A stretch of 64,000 nucleotides of DNA from Kutzneria kofuensis (GTDB taxonomy: Bacteria; Actinomycetota; Actinomycetes; Mycobacteriales; Pseudonocardiaceae), in assembly GCF_014203355.1 (NCBI RefSeq), contig NZ_JACHIR010000001.1, forward strand, positions 5,148,038 through 5,212,037. Reading direction: 5' to 3'. A model generated the notes under the pieces. That model worked only from the letters and a program-made list of their open reading frames with translations, had not been told where the DNA came from and ran no database searches. Position numbers and translations under genes: made by a program. This document shows, piece after piece, positions 1-8,538 of this stretch; the stretch's first letter is position 1, and each line of letters starts with the position of its first letter.

Positions 1-779
1 TCGGTCTCCGCGTCGGGCTCGCCGAGCAGCTCGAACCGGGGCGGCACCACCTCGGACACCATGGTGTCCTCCAGCGGCTCGGTCGGCGGCGCGGCCGGTT
101 CCGGCTCCGGCGGCGGCGCGGGCAGCACGCCGCCGAACGCGCCGATCGGGTCCAGGCTGGCCAGCGCCGGGGTGTCCGGCCGGTCCGCGTACTCGCTGGG
201 CGCGGGCCAGGTCGGGTCGTCCACGATGGCGAACGGGCCGGAGCTGGCGATCGCCGGCGGCGGCGGGCTGACCGGCGTGATCGGCGTGTAGCTCGGCGCC
301 GGGGGCAGGGCGGCCCGCAGCACCGGCAGTTCCACCGTCATCTCGGACGGCACCTCGGGCGGGATCACGGTGGTGCGCCGCATTTCCGACGGCAGCGGCC
401 GGGTGCGCACGCCCTGCACGGCGGTGCCGTCGGCCTGCTTGCTGTGCCGGCCGTTGCGCCGGAACAGACCACGCAGCCCGCGACGCTGCTGCCGCGGTTC
501 CGGCGTGGTGCCGCCGCCGATCAGGTGCTGGTGCGCGAGCAGCCACACCTTGCACGGCCAGCGCCGCTTGCGCAGCCGGCCGGGGCAGGCGCGGCAGCGG
601 CCGTCCTCGTCGGCGGTGTGCACCTCCAGCAGCAGCCGCCAGCCGTCGGCCAGCCGCTGCAGCTCGGCGCGGGCCAGCGGGGCCAGGGTGCCGCCCGCGT
701 TGGTCTGCTCGGCGGCCTGGTCCAGCGCGGCCAGTCGGCGCAGCACGGCCCGCCGCATCCCGTCGTCGACGGCGCTCAT
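1..779 (-). CDS. Hypothetical protein, Cys-cluster N-terminus and Pro-rich tail (3' end off window)
   Basis: Reading leftward from ATG at 779, the frame stays open to the window edge, giving at least 259 residues with no stop. The N-terminal ~90 residues look folded and contain a short Cys cluster (DGRCRACPGRLRKRRWPCK), which could bind a metal. After that comes a basic stretch (RRGLRGLFRRNGRHSK) and a long Pro/Ala/Glu-rich, probably disordered region. The ATG overlaps the stop of the upstream 64-residue gene (ATGA), so the two are probably translationally coupled. I do not recognise a characterised family. Function unknown; the C-terminus lies outside the window. Confidence 0.7.
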   Translation of the reverse strand, partial: MSAVDDGMRRAVLRRLAALDQAAEQTNAGGTLAPLARAELQRLADGWRLLLEVHTADEDGRCRACPGRLRKRRWPCKVWLLAHQHLIGGGTTPEPRQQRRGLRGLFRRNGRHSKQADGTAVQGVRTRPLPSEMRRTTVIPPEVPSEMTVELPVLRAALPPAPSYTPITPVSPPPPAIASSGPFAIVDDPTWPAPSEYADRPDTPALASLDPIGAFGGVLPAPPPEPEPAAPPTEPLEDTMVSEVVPPRFELLGEPDAET

Positions 780-970
780 TCGCTCAACCCCAGATCGCCG
801 GCGGCGCGGTCGAGGGCGTGGTGCAGCCGCCGGGTCTGCTGCGGGGACAGCACGGCGGTCTGACCGGGCGGCGCGACCAGCACCACACGGCCGTGCTCCA
901 CGAGCACCGTCATGGACCGGTCCCGGCCGAACGGGTCGAGGCAGTCCACCCACCAACGGGGTTCACTCAT
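776..970 (-). CDS. Small conserved-type hypothetical protein, 64 aa
   Basis: This is a 64-residue protein starting MSEPRWWVDCLDPFGRDRSM. It has no signal peptide or membrane segment and ends in a short predicted helix (QQTRRLHHALDRAAGDLGLSE). The stop overlaps the start of the following gene by 4 bases, which argues that it is real and co-translated with it. Tiny proteins of this look, built from a short beta-rich half and a helix, are common hypothetical genes in actinobacteria. No function can be assigned. Confidence 0.6.
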   Translation of the reverse strand: MSEPRWWVDCLDPFGRDRSMTVLVEHGRVVLVAPPGQTAVLSPQQTRRLHHALDRAAGDLGLSE

Positions 971-1084
971 CAGGCATCTCCGTCAGGCTCCACGGCGTGC
1001 CACACCGGAGCGCGCAGGGCTGGCGGCACACACCCGTCTCACATCGGCCGATCGGGCCAGCTCACACAGTCCGCGAGGCAGGGT

Positions 1085-1114
1085 TTCACCCGTTTGCACG
1101 CCTGTTCACCCGTT
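1085..1114 (+). repeat. Direct repeat TTCACCCGTT, two copies 20 bp apart
   Basis: TTCACCCGTT occurs at 1085-1094 and 1105-1114, two helical turns apart, in the 385-base divergent gap between the small hypothetical gene and the first glycosyltransferase. The spacing would suit a dimeric regulator. It resembles PHO-box units but has the wrong period (see rejected list). The rest of the gap holds the hairpin at 1198-1240 and nothing else I can identify. Confidence 0.35.
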
Positions 1115-1197
1115 CGAGTGGCGGCACACAAGATTTTTTCGACGGATCTCGCCCAAACATGAGGCAAATCGGGGTCGGAGACCCTAAGCTGTTGTTG

Positions 1198-1240
1198 GCG
1201 GCCCGCTCCCAGTGACCCCCAGGCTGGTTGAGCGGGCCGC
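1198..1240 (+). terminator. Strong hairpin upstream of the glycosyltransferases (terminator or attenuator)
   Basis: GCGGCCCGCTC at 1198-1208 pairs perfectly with GAGCGGGCCGC at 1230-1240. CCAG/CTGG inside the loop can extend the stem, and TCTTT follows. A smaller hairpin (GGGTC GGA GACCC) sits just upstream, near 1173-1184. The gene to the left points left, so a rightward terminator here would end a leader or small RNA rather than a known gene. It lies 115 bases before the first glycosyltransferase start. Confidence 0.5.
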
Positions 1241-1355
1241 TCTTTACTGTCCAGGGTCCGTGGCCCGGCTCACTCCCGCAACCTCCTCGACGTGACCTTC
1301 CCTTGCCCGCTAAATTGTGGGTAGTTCCCATCTCTTTCATTGTGGGGGGTTCCTG

Positions 1356-2519
1356 ATGAGGGTTCTGGTCACGGCCTCGCCCGGCCTCGGGCACATGCTG
1401 CCGATGGTGCCGATCTCGTGGGCGCTGCGCGCCGCCGGCCACGAGGTGCTGCTGGCCATGGCCGGCCGCAGCGCCGAGCACGTGCCGATGCTCGCCGCGT
1501 CCGGCCTGCACGTCGTGCAGACGTGCGGGCACGAGCAGTTCGTGCGGCTGATGAACGCCGCCCGCGGCTCGATGGACGTCAAGGCGTGGCAGCAGAAGAT
1601 CAAGGAGGCGTCCCGGTCCGGCGAGTTCGACCGGCTCACCTCGGTCGCGATCGGGCTGTTCGTCCCGCAGTCCGACGCGGTCGCGGACGCCGTCGTCGAC
1701 ATCGCCGACAACTGGCGGCCCGACCTGGTGCTGCACTCGCCGATGGAGGGCGCCGGCCCGCTCGCCGCCGCCAAGCTCGGCGTGCCCGCGGTCGAGCAGT
1801 CGTTCGGCCTGTTCAACCCGGTGAACCGGGTGCTGATGATGGCCGAGGCGCTGGCCGACGCCTACCGCCGGCACGGCGTCGACGGCCCGCCCGAGCGGCG
1901 CGGCCTGCTCAACGTGTCACCGCCGAGCATGGGCATGCCGGACACCGGCTGGTCGATGCGGTACGTCCCGTACAACGGTGGTGACCAGCTGCCGGACTGG
2001 CTGCTGCGCACGCCGGACCGGCCGCGGGTGGTCGTCACGCTGGGCACAGTGCTGCCCGGCTTCCAGGGACTCGGGCCGCTGCAGTGGCTGGCCGACGTGG
2101 CTGGCGGCATCGACGCCGAGTTCGTGGTCACGCTCGACGGCGCCGACGCGGAGCAGCTCGGCACGCTGCCGGCCAACGTGCGGCCGGTGGCGTACACGCC
2201 GCTGACCGCGCTGCTGGCCACCAGCACCGCGGTGGTCCACCACGGCGGCTCCGGCTCCACCATGACCTCGCTGGCCATGGGCCTGCCGCAGCTGGTCGTG
2301 CCGCAGGGTGCGGACCAGTACAACAACGCTTACGAGGTCGCCAAGCGCGGCGTCGGCTTCGAGGTCGACACCGACGTGCGGTCGGTCGATGCGGACGACC
2401 TGACCCGACTGCTGACCGACGCCTCGCTGGCCGCCGCGGCCGCGGAGGTCAAGGCCGAGATCGCCGGTCAGCCGGCGCCGGCCGCTCTCGTTTCCCGACT
2501 CGTCGAACTGGTGGGCTGA
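1356..2519 (+). CDS. Family-1 (MGT/EryCIII-like) glycosyltransferase, copy 1
   Basis: This 387-residue GT-B enzyme would transfer a sugar from an NDP-sugar to a small lipophilic acceptor in the cytoplasm. The N-terminus MRVLVTASPGLGHMLP carries the catalytic-base His typical of macrolide/antibiotic glycosyltransferases. The donor-binding signature VHHGGSGSTMTSLAMGLPQL, followed by PQGADQYNNA, sits near residues 290-325. The start at 1356 was chosen over an upstream in-frame ATG because GGGGGG lies 6 bases before it and the conserved fold begins there. It is the first of three consecutive paralogues (4-base gap to the next), a probable operon. No aglycone or deoxysugar genes are adjacent, so the substrate is unknown. 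Confidence 0.9.
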   Translation: MRVLVTASPGLGHMLPMVPISWALRAAGHEVLLAMAGRSAEHVPMLAASGLHVVQTCGHEQFVRLMNAARGSMDVKAWQQKIKEASRSGEFDRLTSVAIGLFVPQSDAVADAVVDIADNWRPDLVLHSPMEGAGPLAAAKLGVPAVEQSFGLFNPVNRVLMMAEALADAYRRHGVDGPPERRGLLNVSPPSMGMPDTGWSMRYVPYNGGDQLPDWLLRTPDRPRVVVTLGTVLPGFQGLGPLQWLADVAGGIDAEFVVTLDGADAEQLGTLPANVRPVAYTPLTALLATSTAVVHHGGSGSTMTSLAMGLPQLVVPQGADQYNNAYEVAKRGVGFEVDTDVRSVDADDLTRLLTDASLAAAAAEVKAEIAGQPAPAALVSRLVELVG

Positions 2520-2523
2520 ATCC

Positions 2524-3675
2524 ATGCGCGTGCTCGTCACTGCTCTGGCCGGACACGGCCACCTCTTCCCGCTCGTCACGACCTCGTGGGCGCTGCGCGC
2601 CGCCGGCCACGAGGTGCTGTTCGCCAGCGCCGGCGACCTCACCGCGCTCAAGGGCACCGGCCTGCACTCCTATGACGTGGCGCCGGGCCTGGACATGCGG
2701 TCGCTGCTCGGCGACGACGCCGGCGAGGCGTTCCGCAGCTCCACCAGCGGCCGCCAGCTCGGCACCGACCCGTCGGACATGCGCGACCACCCGGCGTTCC
2801 GGCTGTTCAACGGCCTGGCCGAGGGCATGGTGGACGGCCTGGTCGGGCTGGCCCGGGACTGGCGGCCGGACGTCGTCGTCTACGAGGCGATGAACGTCAT
2901 CGGCCTGCTCGCGGCGGACGCCGCCGGGGCCAAGGCGGTGTCGCACTCGATCGGCGTCGCCCACAACAAGGACGTGCTGGCCATGTTCGCCGGCATGCAG
3001 CGGGACATCTTCAAGCGCTACGGCGTCGACGAGATCCCCGACCCGGACGTGCACCTGGACGTCGCGCCGCCGAGCATGAAGGAGGCGCCGGACGGCTGGC
3101 TGATGCGGTACGTGCCGTACAACGGCGGCGGGCAGCTGCCGGGCTGGTTGACCGCCCGGCCGGAGCGGTCGCGGATCACCGTCACGCTGGGCACGGTGGC
3201 GCCGATGCTGACCGGTATCGGGCCGGTGCAGCGGATCGTCGCGGCGGCGGAGAAGATCGACGCCGAGTTCGTGATCGCGATCGGCGGCAACGTCGACACG
3301 TCGTCGCTGAGCGACCTGCCGGACAACGTGCGGCTGGCCGGCTACGTGCCGCTCGGCCCGCTGCTGGCGACCAGCGCCGGGGTCGTCCACCACGGCGGCG
3401 CGGGCACCACGCTGACCGCGCTGGACGCGGGCGTGCCGCAGATCGTGGTGCCGCAGGGCGCGGACGGCCCGATCAACGCCGCCGCGGTGGCCGCCGCCGG
3501 CACCGGCCTCAACGTGACCGACGAGGAGCTGGACACCCAGCTGATCGAGCGGCTGCTCACCGAGGAGTCGCTGCGGGTCAACGCGGAGCGGATCCGGGCC
3601 GAGATGCACGCCATGCCGTCGCCGGCCGAGATCGCCGATCGGCTCACTAAGAATTTCGGTGGACAAGTTTCTTAG
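2524..3675 (+). CDS. Family-1 glycosyltransferase, copy 2
   Basis: This 383-residue paralogue of the preceding gene starts four bases after its stop. MRVLVTALAGHGHLFP contains the catalytic His, and the donor loop reads VHHGGAGTTLTALDAGVPQI then PQGADGPINA. The middle motif LMRYVPYNGGGQLPGWL is shared with both neighbours, so the trio arose by tandem duplication. The acceptor-binding N-terminal halves differ much more than the donor halves, as expected if each decorates a different acceptor or position. Cytoplasmic, with no signal peptide. The exact sugar and acceptor cannot be read from sequence. Confidence 0.9.
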   Translation: MRVLVTALAGHGHLFPLVTTSWALRAAGHEVLFASAGDLTALKGTGLHSYDVAPGLDMRSLLGDDAGEAFRSSTSGRQLGTDPSDMRDHPAFRLFNGLAEGMVDGLVGLARDWRPDVVVYEAMNVIGLLAADAAGAKAVSHSIGVAHNKDVLAMFAGMQRDIFKRYGVDEIPDPDVHLDVAPPSMKEAPDGWLMRYVPYNGGGQLPGWLTARPERSRITVTLGTVAPMLTGIGPVQRIVAAAEKIDAEFVIAIGGNVDTSSLSDLPDNVRLAGYVPLGPLLATSAGVVHHGGAGTTLTALDAGVPQIVVPQGADGPINAAAVAAAGTGLNVTDEELDTQLIERLLTEESLRVNAERIRAEMHAMPSPAEIADRLTKNFGGQVS

Positions 3676-3716
3676 TAGCAGAGTTAAATGGTCGGCACAG
3701 GGAGGGAGCAACAGCC

Positions 3717-4856
3717 ATGCGCATTCTGATCACCACGTCCCCGGGTCTGGGGCACATCCTGCCGACCATCTCGTTCGCGCACGCGGCCCGGGCCGCCGGC
3801 CACGACGTGCTCTACGCGACCGGCGGCTACGTGGGCGCGGTGTCCGACGCGGGCCTGCAGGTGGTGGACGCGTCGCCGGGGACGAACTACATGGAGATCT
3901 TCTCCGCCGCCGGGGCGACGATGGGCCAGCAGATGCAGGCCGCGCGGGGCGACCTGCGCAGGACCGTCGAGATCGCGCTGGAGATGTTCGCCAAGGTGTC
4001 CGAGCCGACGCTGGAGACCGTAGCCCGGGTCGCCGACAAGTGGCAGCCGGACGTCGTGCTGCACACGCCGCTGCAGGCCGCGGGGCAGTTGGCGGCCGGC
4101 AAGCTCGGCGTGCCGCTGGTGATGCTGGAACTCGCCATGGGTCGCAGCCGCGGCTTCGACGACATGGGCGACATCACCTACCGCGAGCTGCGCGAGTACT
4201 TCGAGCGGCACGGCGTGGCCGAGGCGCCGCGGCCGGCCGTCAAGCTCAGCGTCACGCCGCCGAGCGTGCGGGGGCCGGAGCGGTCCGACAGCGAGTGGCT
4301 GATGCGGTACGTGCCGTACAACGGCGGCGCCGTGATGCCGGAGTGGCTGCTGGACAAGCCGGACCGCCGCCGCGTGCTGATCACGCTCGGCACCGTCGTG
4401 CCGCACGCCGGGCTCGGCGGGATCGAGCCGATCGTCGCGGCCGCGAGCAAGGTCGACGCGGAGTTCGTGCTCGCGCTCGGGGACGTGGATCTCACGTCGC
4501 TGGGCGAGTTGCCGGGCAACGTCCGGGCGGTCGACTACCTGCCGCTCGGCGCGCTGCTGTCCTCCTGCGACGCGGCGATCCACCACGGCGGCGCCGGCAC
4601 CACGATGACCACAGTGGACGCCGGCATCCCGCAGATCGTCGTGCCGCACGGCGCGGACCAGTTCGTCAACGCCGACACTGTGCAGGCCAGCGGCATCGGG
4701 CAGCGCGCGGAGGTCGGCGACGTCGACGTGGAGATGATCGAGCGGCTGCTCGACGACGAGGACTGGCGGACCAACGCGCTGCGGATGCGGGACGAGGTCC
4801 GCGCGATGCCGTCCCCGGTCGACGTCGTGGCCCGGCTGGCCGGATACATCGGCTGA
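3717..4856 (+). CDS. Family-1 glycosyltransferase, copy 3
   Basis: This 379-residue third copy lies 41 bases after copy 2 and has its own ribosome site (GGGAGG, 9 bases upstream). MRILITTSPGLGHILP, LMRYVPYNGGAVMPEWL and IHHGGAGTTMTTVDAGIPQI / PHGADQFVNA match the GT-B catalytic His and NDP-sugar-binding elements. All three copies keep these residues, so none looks like a decaying duplicate. A perfect 51-base palindrome follows the stop and probably terminates the operon. The substrate is unknown; a macrolide-inactivation role or tailoring of a product made elsewhere in the genome are both possible. Confidence 0.9.
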   Translation: MRILITTSPGLGHILPTISFAHAARAAGHDVLYATGGYVGAVSDAGLQVVDASPGTNYMEIFSAAGATMGQQMQAARGDLRRTVEIALEMFAKVSEPTLETVARVADKWQPDVVLHTPLQAAGQLAAGKLGVPLVMLELAMGRSRGFDDMGDITYRELREYFERHGVAEAPRPAVKLSVTPPSVRGPERSDSEWLMRYVPYNGGAVMPEWLLDKPDRRRVLITLGTVVPHAGLGGIEPIVAAASKVDAEFVLALGDVDLTSLGELPGNVRAVDYLPLGALLSSCDAAIHHGGAGTTMTTVDAGIPQIVVPHGADQFVNADTVQASGIGQRAEVGDVDVEMIERLLDDEDWRTNALRMRDEVRAMPSPVDVVARLAGYIG

Positions 4857-4880
4857 CCCTCCGCTGTCAACCCCTTGAAG

Positions 4881-4931
4881 TTCGGAACGGACCATTCCTC
4901 AACTCCGAGTTGAGGAATGGTCCGTTCCGAA
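4881..4931. repeat. Perfect 51-bp intergenic palindrome, REP-like element copy 1
   Basis: The arms at 4881-4905 and 4907-4931 are perfect reverse complements (25 bp) around a single C, with core ACGGACCATTCCTC / GAGGAATGGTCCGT. It lies between the convergent glycosyltransferase-3 and sedolisin genes. A near-identical element lies at 47375-47419 and a divergent relative near 33601-33653, each also between convergent genes. It can act as a terminator for both strands and belongs to a dispersed repeat family. Confidence 0.85.
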
Positions 4932-4946
4932 CAGTGAGGCGGTTGG

Positions 4947-6542
4947 TCAGCCCTTCAGGGCGGCGGCTAGCTTGGCGCCGTCGTAGGAGCCCCAGCCGGT
5001 GACCTGGTCGTAGCCCTGACCGGCCTTGAAGGTGCCGTTGCTGCCGGACGTCACGTCGTGGAAGCCGGTGCCCTTCAGGCCGTACAGCGCCTGGTTGGCG
5101 GCGCCGAGCTTGGCGCCGTACAGCGCGGCGAAGCCGGCCCACATCGGGGCGGCGCAGCTGGTGCCGCCGTAGACCTGCCAGCTGCCGCCGGAGTAGATGG
5201 CGTAGCCGCTGTTCGGGTCGGCATCCGAGGACACGTCGGGAACCGTGCGCTTGCCGTTCGAGCCGGCCTGCCAGCTGGGGGCGTCGAACACCGTCGAGGT
5301 GCCGCCGCCGGAGCCGTTCCACGCCGACTCGGAGCCGTAGCCGTTGCCGCTCACGGACAGGTGCGTGCCGCCGACACCGGTCACGTTCGGGTCGGACGCC
5401 GGAAAGTCGACCGCGTCCACGCCGGACCCGGTCTGGCTGCGGGTGCAGTCCCGCGAGCCGTCGTCACCGGAGGCGGCGAAGAAGCTGATGCCCTCGGCGG
5501 TCGCCTGCTTGATCCCGTTGCTGGTGCCGGTGATCGCCGCCTGGGTGGTGTCCGGCTCGCACGAGCCCCAGGAGATCGACACCACCGACACCTTGTTGTC
5601 GCTGGCGATCTGGTTGGCCATGTCGACCTCGCCCTGGTCGCTGTTGGGCGCCTCGTACACGTAGGTCGACGCGGCCGGGGCCATCGCGTGCACGATCTCG
5701 ATGTCCAGCTCGACCTCGCCCTGCCCGTCGCCGGGGCTGGCGTCGTAGTTGGCGCCGTCCACCGACACGGTCTGCGGGGCCGACGAGCTCAGGCTGAACT
5801 GCTTGTCGTACGCGGCGATGTTGGACGCCTGGTAGCCGTCGAACTCCCACAGCGCGACCGACTGGCCGGAACCGGTGCCGAGCGAGCCGGTGTCGTACGC
5901 GCCGCGCAGCTGGGTCGGGTTGTAGCCGGAGGGCGCGGCCGCCTTCTTCTGCGACACCGAGTTCTTGTGCTTGACGGCGTGGTTGTCCAGGCCGACGACG
6001 CCCTGCACGGCGGCGGCGATGTTGGCCGGCAGCTTGGGCGCGGAATCGTTGGCGAAGAAGTCACGGTGCTGCGCGGTGTCGGTGTAGCGGCCCAGCGAGG
6101 TGGCGAACGCCCGCTGCAGCTGCGACGCGGTGCCACTGGCCGTGACGACCTGGCGGTTCTCGCTGACCTTCGTCACGGCGAGGCCCTGCCCGCGCAGGTA
6201 GCTGGACACGCTGTCCACTGTGGACTGGGTCGGCGCGAACCGGTCGTTGAACTGGGCCGGCGTGATGAACTTACCGTGCTCCGGCGAGCGAGGGTTGCTC
6301 ACGTCGGCGATCAGTTTGTCCAGTTCGCTGCTGTTGCGCAGTTTGAGTGCGACCGACACGGACATCTTGGTGTCGGCGTCGACCGCGCCGTCGCGCTGGC
6401 TGTGCGCGAGCGCGGGGGAAACGTTTCCGGGAACGGAAACCAGCGGCTGGGTCTGCGCTGCGGCGGTCCCGGCCATGGCCGCCGCGGCCAGTAGCGGCAG
6501 GGGCGCCGCGGCGAGCGCGAGTGCGCGGAAGCGTCGTGACAT
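4947..6542 (-). CDS. Secreted sedolisin-type serine-carboxyl protease (peptidase S53)
   Basis: This 531-residue preproenzyme would be exported and self-activated to digest proteins outside the cell. Signal peptide at about 1-29 (hydrophobic run ending GTAAAQ), kumamolisin-type propeptide at about 35-195, catalytic domain from about 205. Catalytic Glu276 and Asp280 (GEVELDIE), oxyanion-hole Asp360 (AASGDDG) and nucleophile Ser462 (GGTSCAAPMW) are all present. The C-terminal calcium-site region HDVTSGSNG...GYDQVTGWGS is also intact. I chose the ATG at 6542 because AGGAGT lies 7 bases upstream and the signal peptide begins there; an upstream in-frame ATG at 6644 would add 34 non-conserved residues. 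It is monocistronic, with a palindromic terminator after the stop. Confidence 0.95.
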   Translation of the reverse strand: MSRRFRALALAAAPLPLLAAAAMAGTAAAQTQPLVSVPGNVSPALAHSQRDGAVDADTKMSVSVALKLRNSSELDKLIADVSNPRSPEHGKFITPAQFNDRFAPTQSTVDSVSSYLRGQGLAVTKVSENRQVVTASGTASQLQRAFATSLGRYTDTAQHRDFFANDSAPKLPANIAAAVQGVVGLDNHAVKHKNSVSQKKAAAPSGYNPTQLRGAYDTGSLGTGSGQSVALWEFDGYQASNIAAYDKQFSLSSSAPQTVSVDGANYDASPGDGQGEVELDIEIVHAMAPAASTYVYEAPNSDQGEVDMANQIASDNKVSVVSISWGSCEPDTTQAAITGTSNGIKQATAEGISFFAASGDDGSRDCTRSQTGSGVDAVDFPASDPNVTGVGGTHLSVSGNGYGSESAWNGSGGGTSTVFDAPSWQAGSNGKRTVPDVSSDADPNSGYAIYSGGSWQVYGGTSCAAPMWAGFAALYGAKLGAANQALYGLKGTGFHDVTSGSNGTFKAGQGYDQVTGWGSYDGAKLAAALKG

Positions 6543-6717
6543 GTGGTGACTCCTTGGTGCGAGGCAGGGTTCGTGCCCAAGTGACCACTGACCGTAGACG
6601 CGTAACACTTCGAGGGGAACCAACGATATGAGGGTTTCTTTCAACAGTCCATCAACAGACGACAGGCCGGCCGCGCTGTGCGCACGGCCGGCCTGTTCTG
6701 GGAATGCTGAGCTGCGC

Positions 6718-7836
6718 TCAGAAGGTGATGACTTCGCTCAGCGGGGTGTGCGGGAGCCCGTGCGCCACCGCGACGGGCTCGTTGACCAGCTTGCCGTCGT
6801 GCACGTTGAGGCCCAGCGCCAGCGCCTTGTCGTCGCGCAGCGCCTGCTGCCAGCCCTTGTCCGCCAGCGCGACCGCGTACGGCAGGGTCACGTTGGTCAG
6901 CGCGTAGGTGGAGGTGTTCGGCACCGCGCCCGGCATGTTGGCCACGCAGTAGAACACCGAGTTGTGCACCTTGTAGGTCGGGTCGTCGTGCGTGGTCGGC
7001 CGCGAGTCCTCGAAGCAGCCGCCCTGGTCGATGGAGATGTCGACCAGAACCGAGCCCGGCTTCATCCGCGACACCAGCTCGTTGCTGACCAGCTTCGGCG
7101 CCTTCGCGCCGGCCACCAGCACCGCGCCGATCACCAGGTCGGCCTCCAGCACGGCCTGCTCCAGCGCGTAGCGGTTGGAGGTGACGGTGCGGATCCGGCC
7201 GTGGAACTCGCGGTCGATCTGGCGCAGCCGGTCCACGTTGGTGTCCAGGATCTCCACGTCGGAGCCCATGCCGGCGGCGATGGTCGCCGCGTTCACGCCG
7301 GCCACGCCGCCGCCGATCACCACGACGCGGGCCGGGCGGACGCCGGGCACGCCGCCGGGCAGCACGCCGCGGCCGCCGGAGGGGCGCATCAGGGAGTAGG
7401 CGCCGACCTGCGCGGACAGCCGGCCCGCGACCTCGGACATCGGGGCCAGCAGCGGCAGCGCGCCGTTCGCGGTCTGCACGGTCTCGTACGCGATCGCGGT
7501 GTTGCCGGACGCGATGAGCGCGTCGGTGAGCGGGCGGTCGGCGGCCAGGTGCAGGTAGGTGAACAGGGTCTGGCCGGCGCGCAGCTTGGCGTACTCGGGC
7601 GCGATCGGCTCCTTGACCTTGAGCACCAGCTCGCCCTCGGCCCACACGTCGTCGGCGGTGGCCAGCACCTTGGCGCCGGCGGCGAGGTAGTCCTCGTCCG
7701 GGATGGAGGAGCCGACACCGGCCCCGGCCTGCACGAACACGTCGTGGCCACGGGTGACCAGCTCGTGCGCGCCGGCCGGGGTCAGCGCGACGCGGTACTC
7801 GTGGTTCTTGATCTCGCGGGGGACGGCGATCCGCAC
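6718..7836 (-). CDS. ald: Alanine dehydrogenase
   Basis: This 372-residue NAD-dependent enzyme interconverts L-alanine with pyruvate plus ammonia. [20 protein letters not shown] is the classic N-terminus. The pyruvate/alanine-site residues HLAADRPL and the Rossmann loop [13 protein letters not shown] are present, as is [31 protein letters not shown]. Length is normal for the family. The start is GTG at 7836, preceded by GGAAAGGA at a 9-base spacing. That ribosome site lies inside one arm of a long inverted repeat (7840-7931), so translation may be controlled by RNA structure. No ald-linked Lrp/AldR regulator is adjacent. Confidence 0.96.
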   Translation of the reverse strand: MRIAVPREIKNHEYRVALTPAGAHELVTRGHDVFVQAGAGVGSSIPDEDYLAAGAKVLATADDVWAEGELVLKVKEPIAPEYAKLRAGQTLFTYLHLAADRPLTDALIASGNTAIAYETVQTANGALPLLAPMSEVAGRLSAQVGAYSLMRPSGGRGVLPGGVPGVRPARVVVIGGGVAGVNAATIAAGMGSDVEILDTNVDRLRQIDREFHGRIRTVTSNRYALEQAVLEADLVIGAVLVAGAKAPKLVSNELVSRMKPGSVLVDISIDQGGCFEDSRPTTHDDPTYKVHNSVFYCVANMPGAVPNTSTYALTNVTLPYAVALADKGWQQALRDDKALALGLNVHDGKLVNEPVAVAHGLPHTPLSEVITF

Positions 7837-7839
7837 GAT

Positions 7840-7931
7840 GTTCGATCCTTTCCGGGCGCACGGCTGGTGTGTTGCTTTCCACGGTGGGCTACCCCAACCG
7901 GGGTGTCATCGTGCGCCCGGAAGCATCGAAC
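7840..7931 (-). promoter_or_regulatory. 5' UTR stem-loop sequestering the ald ribosome site
   Basis: In the ald mRNA the segment from 7931 to 7911 pairs with the segment from 7861 to 7840. There are 7 pairs at the base, a small internal loop, then CCGGGCGCAC with GTGCGCCCGG. The 49-base apical region contains its own hairpin (ACCCC GGTT GGGGT). The GAAAGGA ribosome site is in the 3' arm, so the folded form should block initiation. No match to a known riboswitch class is recognised. Confidence 0.6.
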
Positions 7932-7980
7932 GGCCGTCCCGTTGTGCTCGGGGAACAACCGGTACTGAGGTCTAGACCTC

Positions 7981-8421
7981 TCAGCTGTCCAGTGTCGAGC
8001 CCGGGCGGAAGATCATCACGACCGTGACGGCGGCCCAGAGCAGGTTGAAGACGCCCGTGTACATCGCCAGCTGGGCGGTCGGCGTCGGCGTGCCGTCCAG
8101 CACGCGCTGCTGGTACGGCAGCACCAGCAGGCCCAGCACCAGCGCCGCGACGCCGGTCAGCACGATCGAGACGATGATCCAGAGATTGCCGGTGACGTGC
8201 ATGATGCCGGCGGTGGCGAAGCCGAACACCGGCACCGCGATCGAGACCAGCGCGTAGACCTTGCAGATCCGGTTGAGCAGCCGCAGCGTCGCCCTGTCCT
8301 CGTCGTTTCCGCTGGCCAGGGCCTTGCGGGCGAGCGGAGGGAACATGCTCGCGGCCACCGCGACCGGGCCGATGGCGACGATCACGGCGAGGATGTGGAT
8401 GGTGAGCAGGATCTTGGTCAC
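7981..8421 (-). CDS. Four-helix integral membrane protein (DUF2269-like)
   Basis: This 146-residue protein has four predicted membrane helices: ILLTIHILAVIVAIGPVAVAA, the stretch around ALVSIAVPVFGFATAGIM, IIVSIVLTGVAALVLGLLVLP, and VFNLLWAAVTVVMIF. The conserved HILA start resembles the DUF2269 group of actinobacterial membrane proteins, function unknown. It lies upstream of ald on the same strand with a 144-base gap containing the ald leader stem, and is divergent from the GlxA-type regulator. Confidence 0.7.
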   Translation of the reverse strand: MTKILLTIHILAVIVAIGPVAVAASMFPPLARKALASGNDEDRATLRLLNRICKVYALVSIAVPVFGFATAGIMHVTGNLWIIVSIVLTGVAALVLGLLVLPYQQRVLDGTPTPTAQLAMYTGVFNLLWAAVTVVMIFRPGSTLDS

Positions 8422-8538
8422 GGCGGTGCCTTTCTGACGAGCGCCCGGTCAGCGCTCATTCAGCCTCATCATTCGCCTGCTGAGACAGTGGCTGGATCGC
8501 CAGGCTTCAACGGATTCCCGCCAGCTACCGTGGTCGGC

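Noticed and set aside
1085-1114. PHO-box-like GTTCACC direct repeats upstream of the glycosyltransferases
   Set aside because: The two copies are 20 bp apart and the expected 11-base unit in the middle does not fit. PhoP boxes need 11-nt periodicity.
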